NCBI RefSeq assembly: GCF_036227325.1 | Contig: NZ_CP109467.1 | Location: 6,882,001-6,946,000, forward strand | DNA: 64,000 bases | Reading direction: 5' to 3' | Source: Streptomyces sp. NBC_01465 | GTDB lineage: Bacteria; Actinomycetota; Actinomycetes; Streptomycetales; Streptomycetaceae | Part shown: positions 57,198 to 64,000 of the stretch, in pieces | How the letters are laid out: each line of letters starts with the position of its first letter | How positions within the stretch are numbered: the stretch's first letter is position 1 | Made by a program: the position numbers and the translations under genes | Notes under the pieces: generated by a model | The model's input: the letters and a program-made list of their open reading frames with translations, nothing else | Told to the model about the DNA's origin: nothing | The model's database searches: none

Positions 57198-59525
57198 TCA
57201 GGCCGGCAGCCCCCACGCGGGCGCGGGCGCGTTCGGCGTCACCGGGCGGATCGTGAGGTCGGGGCGGTCGCCCGCCGCCGTGATCAGCGCGGACTCGCCC
57301 CTTCGGAGCTCGATGCGGACGGTCGCGTCGCCCAGGTCCTCGTAACGCAGCCTGCGGCCGTGCTTGTCCCGTACGTCGACCGACCCCGCGATCCCGTGCC
57401 GCACCACGCACGGCGCGCCCGCCTCGCTGGTCAGCCTGACCCAGCGGGTCGCGCCCTGCTCCCGTACGGCGCTGAGCAGGAAGGCGCCCTGCGTACGGAA
57501 GTCGTGCAGCGTCAGCTCGGCCCACGCCGCCGGGACGGCCGGGAAGACGCGGACGGTGCCGCCCCAGGACTGGCAAAGCATGTCGTGCAGCGACTGGGCG
57601 GCGGCGAGCGGGGTCTCGATGACCGGGCCCGACTCCGTGTACATGGTGTTCGGCTTGATGTACTTGGTCATCAGCTCGCCCAGGTACTTCAGTGCGTCCT
57701 CGCCCTTGCCGAGCAGCGAGGAGATCGACGAGGCGCCGGTGTACGTATAGCCCTGGAGGGCCCCGGTGAAGCCGACCCAGTGGCTCAACGACCGCTCGAT
57801 CAGGGCGACTTCGTCCGCGCTCCGGCCCGTCATCTCGTACAGCGGATAGATCGCGAGCAGATGCGAGAAGTGCCGGTGCGAGATCGCGAGGGGGGTGCCC
57901 GCGCCGATCATCAGGCCGTCCGGGCCCGTCGGATACGGGGTGAGCTTGGCCAGCACTTCCTGCCAGCGCGCCGTCAACGGGTCCTGGATGGAGAGGAGTT
58001 CGGCGGATTCGAGCAGGGTTCGGCAGCCCCAGTTCAGCAGCATCAGGTCGAAGTTGCAGTCGGGGGTCGTGCCGTACTCGGGGGAGTAGGTGAGCGGGAG
58101 GTGCAGCTTGCCGTCCGCGCCCGGCTGCAGGAAGTGCAGGTAGTAGTTGACGGTGCGGCGCAGGAGCGGGAAGACCGTGTCGCGCAGGATCGACTCGTCC
58201 ATGGTGTGGCGGTAGCTGAGCCAGACGTTGTGCAGCGCCCAGGTCAGACAGCCGACCTCGGGGACGGGCGTCGCCTGCCCCGGGATGCCCAGCGGGAAGG
58301 TCGAACCGTCCAGCGGGGCACCGGCGTTGAGCGTCATGTCGGTGGTGCGGGTGATGCCCGCCGAGTCGGCGCGGTAACGGGGGTCGGTGGTCTCGACGAG
58401 GGTCTGGCGGTACTCGCTGATCGAGCGGGTCAGCGCGTCGAGTTCGAGGTGGTTCGAGCCGTGGATCATCCAGTACTCGAGCTGCGCGTTGAGGTTCCAC
58501 CAGGTGCCCGGCCAGGGCGTCGGCTCCAGCCACGGGCCCGAGGTCGCCATCACGGGGGCGTCCTCGCGGGCCGCCGAGGCGATCTTGTAGAGCTGGATCC
58601 AGTAGAAGCGCTGCAGCCGCGCGTCCGGCACCGACAGGAAGCTCTTCCTGTAGTAGCCGTGCCACCAGGCGCGGTGCGTCATGGCATGCAGGTCGTACGA
58701 GACCGAGGCCGCGCCCCGCACCAGGTTCACGGCGCGGTCGCGCGCCGTGGTCTTGGGGAAGGAGTGCGCGACGGTGACGTACAGCGTGCGCGTGGCCTCG
58801 CGGGTGCGCTCGCGCCAGGCGGTGACGTGCTGGCCGCCGGAGAGCAGCGACTGGACCGCCGCGCTCACCCCGTCGTGGTCCTCGACCACGGCCGGGGGAT
58901 TGGCCGCGTAACCGGCCGGCAGCGGCTTCGACGCGGCGCGCGGGCTGATCGCGACGGCCGGGTGGAAGACCCAGCGGAAGTCCTTCTCGCCCTCGCTCGG
59001 GGTGATCTCCACGGCCATCACGGAGAGCGAGTTGTGGACCAGCGCCCGCAGGGTGAGCGTGCCCTTGTCGGTGGTGAGCGTGCCGGTGAGCTCGGCGTCG
59101 CGCAGGCCGAGTCGCCAGTCGAGCGCGGTGATGGTGCCGACGGGCTCCAGGGTGAAGTACCCGATGGGCAGCCGTGCCAGGCCGAAGAGCGAGCCGAACT
59201 CGGGGCGGTGGTCCTGGACCTCGGAGTGCTGGACGTTGAAGCGGATCGCGTTCTTGCCCGGCTCGGCGTAGATGCCGGAGCCCAGGTAGCCGTTGCCGAG
59301 GTACGGGCCCTCGTACCAGGTCTTCGGCATCTTCTGCCAGCGCAGATCGGCGTCCGCGAGGACCGTGCGCCAGCTGTCCTCGGAGGAGCGCACGGCCTGC
59401 GGCGCGACAGCGACAGGCGCCGCCTGGGCGGGGACGGCCGCTCCACCTCCGGCCAGCAGTGCTCCGCCGAGGGCTGTGCCGGTGGCGAGAACGGTTCGTC
59501 TGGACGGTACTGATGCGTGTCCCAC
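57198..59525 (-). CDS. Tat-exported GH95-like glycoside hydrolase
   Basis: 775 residues. A twin-arginine signal is present (SRRTVLATGTALGGALLAGG). The body has a beta-sandwich domain and an (alpha/alpha)6 barrel like family GH95: YLGNGYLGSGIYA, AQLEYWMIHGSNH, PEYGTTPDCNFDLMLLNW and SHRHFSHLLAIYPLYEM. Family members act on alpha-L-fucosides or galactosides by inversion. The exact linkage is unknown. AGGAGG lies 4 nt before the GTG. A single gene. Confidence 0.8.
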   Translation of the reverse strand: MGHASVPSRRTVLATGTALGGALLAGGGAAVPAQAAPVAVAPQAVRSSEDSWRTVLADADLRWQKMPKTWYEGPYLGNGYLGSGIYAEPGKNAIRFNVQHSEVQDHRPEFGSLFGLARLPIGYFTLEPVGTITALDWRLGLRDAELTGTLTTDKGTLTLRALVHNSLSVMAVEITPSEGEKDFRWVFHPAVAISPRAASKPLPAGYAANPPAVVEDHDGVSAAVQSLLSGGQHVTAWRERTREATRTLYVTVAHSFPKTTARDRAVNLVRGAASVSYDLHAMTHRAWWHGYYRKSFLSVPDARLQRFYWIQLYKIASAAREDAPVMATSGPWLEPTPWPGTWWNLNAQLEYWMIHGSNHLELDALTRSISEYRQTLVETTDPRYRADSAGITRTTDMTLNAGAPLDGSTFPLGIPGQATPVPEVGCLTWALHNVWLSYRHTMDESILRDTVFPLLRRTVNYYLHFLQPGADGKLHLPLTYSPEYGTTPDCNFDLMLLNWGCRTLLESAELLSIQDPLTARWQEVLAKLTPYPTGPDGLMIGAGTPLAISHRHFSHLLAIYPLYEMTGRSADEVALIERSLSHWVGFTGALQGYTYTGASSISSLLGKGEDALKYLGELMTKYIKPNTMYTESGPVIETPLAAAQSLHDMLCQSWGGTVRVFPAVPAAWAELTLHDFRTQGAFLLSAVREQGATRWVRLTSEAGAPCVVRHGIAGSVDVRDKHGRRLRYEDLGDATVRIELRRGESALITAAGDRPDLTIRPVTPNAPAPAWGLPA

Positions 59526-59639
59526 TGCGCCTCCTGGCGGCTCGTACACAGAGATACATCCGAGCAATCCCAGGATGGAAGGTAGGCAAGGTGCTGATGA
59601 GCGTCAATACTTAGGGAGAGATCCGATGTGTCGGCCTCG

Positions 59640-60122
59640 TCAGCCCCAGAGGAGGGCGCCCACCCAAGCCCCCACGACCAGCAGGCAGGCGAAGAGCTCC
59701 ACCAGGACCGGTGTCCCGACGGCCCGCATGACCCTGCGGGTGGAGGCCCAGCCGTCCCGGTGGCTCCCCAGACGTGCGCGCTCGGCACCGTAGAGCCCGC
59801 CGACGAATCCGGCGGGCCCGCCGACCACGGGCACCAGGAAGAACCCGGCGATCCCGGCCACCCCTCCGACGTACAGACTCCTGCGTGGCGCCCCGGACTC
59901 GGCGGGGCGGCGGGCGGGCAGCAGCGGCCGCAGCGCCTGGTTCAGCAGCAGTACGGCGGTCGCCCCGGCCAGCACGCCCCAGGCGAGGGTGGTGGTGTCG
60001 GTCAGCGCCCACCAGGCGACGGCGGCCCAGACGATCGCCTGGCCCGGCACACCCGGGACCAGGACGCCCAGCAGGCCGAGCAGCATCACCAGGCCCACCG
60101 CGAGGAGCTGCCACGCATTCAT
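59640..60122 (-). CDS. DUF456 family membrane protein
   Basis: 160 residues with about four membrane helices; VMLLGLLGVLVPGVPGQAI at the start, VGGVAGIAGFFLVPVVGGPAGFVGG in the middle and the VELFACLLVVGAW end are the DUF456 pattern. Function unknown. It lies 64 bp from the stop of the LuxR-type gene on the same strand. Confidence 0.85.
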   Translation of the reverse strand: MNAWQLLAVGLVMLLGLLGVLVPGVPGQAIVWAAVAWWALTDTTTLAWGVLAGATAVLLLNQALRPLLPARRPAESGAPRRSLYVGGVAGIAGFFLVPVVGGPAGFVGGLYGAERARLGSHRDGWASTRRVMRAVGTPVLVELFACLLVVGAWVGALLWG

Positions 60123-60186
60123 CTGCCAAGGGTGCAGGAATCCCGGCGTTCTCGCAGGTCCAGCGCGTGCGGACGGTGCGCCGGGC

Positions 60187-61185
60187 TCAGCGGGGCCGGT
60201 CCGCCACCCAGCCCCTGTCGTACGCGTGCCAGCCCAGCTGGAGCCGGCTGGTGACGCCGATGATCTCCATCAGTCCCTTGATCCTGCGCTGCACGGTCCG
60301 CTCCACGAGGCCGAGCTGCTTGGCGACACTGACGTCGGTCATCCCGTCCAGCAGCAGGGACAGGATGTCCAGATCGGTGGCGTCGGGCCGGGCCGTCCCC
60401 TCGTGCGGGGTGGTCCCGTCGGAACCGATCCGCAGCGGCTGCGCCTCGCGCCACACCGACTCGAAGAGCCCCATGAGCGCCTCCAGCAGCCCGCTCGCCC
60501 GGCTCACGAGGATGGCAGGATCCGCGCGCCGCCCCAGGAGCGGCAGCAGCGCACGGCTGCCGTCCGCGATCACCAGTTTCGTCGGGACGCGGTCCACCAC
60601 CCGCACCTGTTCCTCGCGGCCCAGCGCCGCCAGCAGTTCCGTCCGCCCGTTCGGCGTGGACAGCAGTGCGCGCTCGACGACCACCCGGTAGGAGACGCCG
60701 CGGACGGTGGCCGGCTCCTCCGAGTCGTTCTCGGTCCCCGTCACCACGTCCGGATTGACCGACACCAGCGCGCAGACCTCCCGGACCGCGCCCTGCTGCA
60801 CCTGATGGAAACGGTGCGCCACCGCGCTCGCACCGTGCACCACCTCGATCAGATCGTGCACATCGGGCGCCACCGGGTCGCCCCGGTACTCCCCGGCGAG
60901 CAGCGTGGCCGAGCGCTCGGCCTCCTGCAGCTCGCGCCGGTGCCGGGCGAGCAGTGCGCCCAGGGCCGCTTCCGGAGGCGCGGCCACCCACCGCCGTGAG
61001 CGCGCGGACGTCCTGGCGGCGAGGCGCCGGCGCTCCAGACTGCGCAGCGCGTCCTCCGTATCCGACTCGGAGAACGTCAGCCGCCGCGCGAGATCCGGTA
61101 CCTCGGCGGAGCCGAGCACCACCAGCGCGCGGTACGCCGATTCGCACCGCTCGTCGAGCCCCACCACTCCCAGCACTTCGAACAC
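60187..61185 (-). CDS. TrmB-LuxR type transcriptional regulator
   Basis: 332 residues. The N-terminus is a TrmB-like winged helix (AYRALVVLGSAEVPDLARRL, then EDALRSLERRRLAARTS), followed by an effector domain of the HKD/phospholipase-D-like type and a C-terminal LuxR helix-turn-helix (TDLDILSLLLDGMTDVSVAKQLGLVERTVQRRIKGLME). This architecture is common in Streptomyces next to secreted peptidases. It is divergent from the S8 gene at 61369 and may control it. Confidence 0.85.
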   Translation of the reverse strand: MFEVLGVVGLDERCESAYRALVVLGSAEVPDLARRLTFSESDTEDALRSLERRRLAARTSARSRRWVAAPPEAALGALLARHRRELQEAERSATLLAGEYRGDPVAPDVHDLIEVVHGASAVAHRFHQVQQGAVREVCALVSVNPDVVTGTENDSEEPATVRGVSYRVVVERALLSTPNGRTELLAALGREEQVRVVDRVPTKLVIADGSRALLPLLGRRADPAILVSRASGLLEALMGLFESVWREAQPLRIGSDGTTPHEGTARPDATDLDILSLLLDGMTDVSVAKQLGLVERTVQRRIKGLMEIIGVTSRLQLGWHAYDRGWVADRPR

Positions 61186-61368
61186 CCTCCCTCTTCACGC
61201 CGCTCGGCCGCAGGTCGCGGCGGCTACCGGACACGGCGCATACCCGCCAGCACCATCCTCTCCGTATCACCCGTCCCTCTGCCACTGTGGCGCCACCGCT
61301 GCACCAACAGCACCTGGAAACAGGGCCTTTGTGCCCGCATTTCCGCAATGACTTACTTGGGGAGAACG

Positions 61369-64000
61369 ATGCGCCGCATACCGCGTACAGCCCTGGGAGC
61401 GGCCATCGCCGCTGTCCTGGCTGCCACAGCGGTCGCGCCGTCCGTGGCATCGCCGCAGGACAGCACGGCCGGGAAGAGACCGCTGGTCGGCAGCGATGCC
61501 GCTCAGGAGAAGCAGGGCAAGCCCGTCACCGTCACGCTGGTCACCGGCGACAAGGTGCTGGTGACCAAGGGCAGTTCGGGCCGCAGCAGCGCTGTCGCCC
61601 TGCCGCGCGAGGACGGCACCCAGCCGCTGGTCGAGACCCGGCAGAGCGGCAAGGACCTGTACGTCTACCCCGAGGGTGCGGCCGCCGCGATCGCCGCGGG
61701 CAAGGTCGACGAGCAGCTCTTCAACGTCACCGGGCTGATCGCCCAGGGCTACGACGACGCGCACGCCAAGTCCATCCCGCTGATCGCCACGTACAACAGC
61801 TCCGTCGACGTCGCCCGCAGCGCCCCCGTCGCCCCGCGCGGCGCCGAGCGCGGACTCGTCCTCGACTCCATCGGCGGTGTCGCGCTCAAGGCCGACAAGG
61901 CCGAGGCGGCCGACTTCTGGGCCGACGTCACCACGTCGCGCTCCCGCTCCGTCTCCACGCTCAAGAAGCTGTGGCTCGACGGCAAGGTCGAATCGCTCCT
62001 CGACCAGTCGACGAAGCAGGTCAACGCCCCGCAGGCGTGGGCTTCCGGCTTCACCGGCAAGGGCACCAAGGTCGCCGTCCTGGACACCGGCGCGGACTTC
62101 GAGCACCCCGACCTCAAGGGCCGCATCACCGACTCCAAGAACTTCACCGACTCCGACACCACCGAGGACCGCGCGGGCCACGGCACGCACACCGCCTCCA
62201 CCGTGGGCGGCTCGGGCGCGGCCAGCAAGGGCGGCGTGGAGAAGGGTGTCGCGCCCGGCACCGACCTGCTCATCGGCAAGGTCCTCAACGACTCCGGCTC
62301 GGGCATGGACTCGTGGATCATCGCCGGAATGCAGTGGGCGGTCGACCAGAAGGCCGACGTCGTCTCGATGAGCCTCGGCAACCCGAGCGAGCTCGACTGC
62401 ACCGACCCGATGAGCGCCGCCACCGAGCAACTCGCCCAGAGCACCGACACGTTGTTCGTCATCGCGGCCGGCAACTCGGGCCCGTACGACAACACCGTCT
62501 CCTCGCCCGGCTGCGCCCCCAGCGTGCTGACCGTCGGCGCCGTCGACAGCGAGGACGCCACCGCGTCCTTCTCCAGCCGCGGCCCCGTCCTCAGCGCCCA
62601 CACCCTCAAGCCCGAGATCGCCGCCCCCGGCGTCGACATCTCCGCGGCGGCCATGGGCGGACGCGGCGTGTACGCGTACCGCACCATGTCCGGTACGTCG
62701 ATGGCCACCCCGCACGTCGCGGGCGCCGCCGCCGTCCTCAAGCAGCGCCACCCCGCCTGGACCGCCCAGCAGATCAAAGCGGCCCTGGTCTCCTCCGCGC
62801 ACACCGACATCCCCGGTGACGTACGGCAGACCGGCGCAGGCCGCCTCGATGTGAAGGCCGCCGTCGACGAGCAGATCCTCGGCGCCCCCGCCGTCCAGGG
62901 CGGCAGCTTCAACTGGCCCCAGGACAAGAGCGACAGGACGTCCGTCGAGGTCCCGTACACCAACACCGGCACCACACCGGTCAAGCTCAACCTCGCCGTG
63001 AAGCGGGTGACCGGCAACGACGGCACCACCGTGCGCTCGGCCGTTGCCTCGCTGGGCAGGAGCTCCGTCACCGTCCCGGCCGGTGCCACCGTCAAGGTCC
63101 CGCTGCGCATCGACCCGACCGCGCACCTGACCGGCGGCCAGTACGGCGACGTCACCGGACGCGTCGTGGCCACCGCCAAGGGCGTCAGCGTCTCCACGCC
63201 GTTCGCCCTGTACGTCCAGCCGACGACCGTCACCCTGCGGGTCAAGGCCATCGACCGGACCGGCAAGCCTGCGGCCGGCGCCTCCTCGGTCGACGTCATC
63301 GGCCTCGACACCATCACCGGTGAGCGCCGGGTCAACGACGGCTCGGCCGACCAGGTCTACGAGGTGCGCCCCGGCGAGTACTACCTCTCCTCCTTCATCG
63401 TCTCGCCCGACACGGACGACGCCACCGGCAACCTGCCCAAGTCGGTCTCCTTCGTGGGCCGTCCGCAGGTCAAGCTGACGAAGGACACCACCGTCATCCT
63501 GGACGCCCGCAAGGCCCACCAGTTGTCGGTGAAGACCGACCGCCCGTCCGAGGCCCGCAACATCACCCTCTCCTTCGGCCGCACCTGGGACCCGAACTGG
63601 CTGCACGCCGGCTCCATCGGCGGCAGCGGGATCGTCAAGGACTACTACGCAGACGTCCAGGGGGACGCCCGCAACGGCTCGTTCGAGCTCGGCAGCTACT
63701 GGAGCATGTACGCCCCGCAGATCTCGTCCCTCACGGCGGTCGGCGGCCCCGAGCTCCACCCGGTCACGGGCAGCACGGGCTCGGTCAACCTCGACGGCAC
63801 CGGCTCCGCGGAGCTCGTGAACGCGGGCAAGGGCACCGCCGCCGAGCTGGCCGCGGCCGGTGTGCAGGGCAAGATCGCCCTGGTCGAGGTCCCGGACGGC
63901 AACGTCAGCGTCCAGAGCGTCGCCCAGCTCGCCAAGAACGCGGGCGCCAAGGCCGTCATCGCCCACCGCGCGGCCGCAGGCCGCTGGCAGCCGGCCACCA
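61369..64000 (+). CDS. Large secreted S8 peptidase with PA domain (runs off the edge)
   Basis: 877 residues visible and still open. Sec signal peptide (TALGAAIAAVLAATAVAPSVAS), prodomain (TVTLVTGDKVLVTKG), catalytic triad D239 (AVLDTGAD), H271 (GHGTHTAS) and S444 (SGTSMATPH), then Ig-like repeats and, at the right edge, a PA-type insert (GKIALVEVPDGN, AKAVIAHRA). It would degrade proteins outside the cell. GGGGAG precedes the ATG by about 5 nt. The divergent TrmB-LuxR gene is a likely regulator. Its prodomain resembles that of the protease-less protein at 49488. Confidence 0.92.
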   Translation, partial: MRRIPRTALGAAIAAVLAATAVAPSVASPQDSTAGKRPLVGSDAAQEKQGKPVTVTLVTGDKVLVTKGSSGRSSAVALPREDGTQPLVETRQSGKDLYVYPEGAAAAIAAGKVDEQLFNVTGLIAQGYDDAHAKSIPLIATYNSSVDVARSAPVAPRGAERGLVLDSIGGVALKADKAEAADFWADVTTSRSRSVSTLKKLWLDGKVESLLDQSTKQVNAPQAWASGFTGKGTKVAVLDTGADFEHPDLKGRITDSKNFTDSDTTEDRAGHGTHTASTVGGSGAASKGGVEKGVAPGTDLLIGKVLNDSGSGMDSWIIAGMQWAVDQKADVVSMSLGNPSELDCTDPMSAATEQLAQSTDTLFVIAAGNSGPYDNTVSSPGCAPSVLTVGAVDSEDATASFSSRGPVLSAHTLKPEIAAPGVDISAAAMGGRGVYAYRTMSGTSMATPHVAGAAAVLKQRHPAWTAQQIKAALVSSAHTDIPGDVRQTGAGRLDVKAAVDEQILGAPAVQGGSFNWPQDKSDRTSVEVPYTNTGTTPVKLNLAVKRVTGNDGTTVRSAVASLGRSSVTVPAGATVKVPLRIDPTAHLTGGQYGDVTGRVVATAKGVSVSTPFALYVQPTTVTLRVKAIDRTGKPAAGASSVDVIGLDTITGERRVNDGSADQVYEVRPGEYYLSSFIVSPDTDDATGNLPKSVSFVGRPQVKLTKDTTVILDARKAHQLSVKTDRPSEARNITLSFGRTWDPNWLHAGSIGGSGIVKDYYADVQGDARNGSFELGSYWSMYAPQISSLTAVGGPELHPVTGSTGSVNLDGTGSAELVNAGKGTAAELAAAGVQGKIALVEVPDGNVSVQSVAQLAKNAGAKAVIAHRAAAGRWQPAT

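Noticed and set aside
59585..59605. GCGTCAATAC before the GH95-like gene as a K-island operator
   Set aside because: Only one half-site; no second hexamer at 11 bp on either side.

Overview
The window is a high-GC, densely coded stretch of an actinobacterial chromosome, almost certainly Streptomyces. The codon third positions are strongly G/C, GTG and TTG starts are common, many genes overlap by ATGA or GTGA, and the families present (nirBD/narK, the Kdp set, YCII-ECF pairs, TrmB-LuxR regulators, large secreted S8 peptidases, a PL9 pectate lyase, a GH95-like hydrolase) are typical of that genus. No rRNA, tRNA, CRISPR array, insertion sequence or prophage was recognised. All functions are read from motifs and remembered family features; no database search was run.

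Layout. 0-6 kb: a CheB-type methylesterase with the first codons of a probable CheR partner, then a nitrate/nitrite assimilation block (narK, a fused nirB-nirD, and a divergent sirohydrochlorin chelatase that would supply siroheme). DosR/DevR-like dyads lie in this block and beside the next small membrane gene. 6-17 kb: a secreted protein, an MFS-YCII pair divergent from an ECF sigma factor, and hypothetical genes (hydrolase, Uma2 nuclease, winged-helix protein, SUKH-LRR protein, lipoprotein), plus a signal peptidase I homologue that lacks both catalytic residues. 17-20 kb: a cytosolic metzincin-type metalloprotease.

20.5-39.3 kb is a potassium-homeostasis island: a KimA-like K+ importer, a PH-like membrane protein, a cation/proton antiporter, KdpD, a DUF4118-like fragment, an uncharacterised membrane protein coupled to a 2TM-RCK protein, then (after a GNAT, a 24-residue bL37-like ribosomal protein and an SDR on the other strand) a 27-residue membrane peptide, kdpF, kdpA, kdpB, kdpC and kdpE. 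Eight copies of an 11-bp-period direct repeat, CGTNAR-N5-CGTYAA, lie in front of five transcription units here. Tandem copies in front of kdp and in front of the membrane protein/RCK pair are both exactly 32 bp apart. This looks like the operator of an OmpR-family regulator, most simply KdpE, and ties uncharacterised genes to K+ control.

39.4-46 kb: a secreted PL9 pectate lyase, an aldo/keto reductase divergent from a TetR regulator with two identical-type operators, and two peptidoglycan hydrolases without export signals. 45-49.4 kb: an unusual isoprenoid-related group (squalene/phytoene synthase-like protein with an in-frame amber stop and a continuing ORF; MpaB/rubber-oxygenase-like protein fused to four EF-hands; PhaR-N-like small protein; UbiB/ABC1 kinase). 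49.5-64 kb: a peptidase-like protein lacking its catalytic domain next to a complete S8 peptidase, a secreted M23 peptidase, a 24-codon ORF with a very strong ribosome-binding site before rsgA, an Ada-AlkA repair fusion, a PPOX protein, a Tat-exported GH95-like hydrolase, DUF456, a TrmB-LuxR regulator, and a large S8 peptidase that runs off the right edge.
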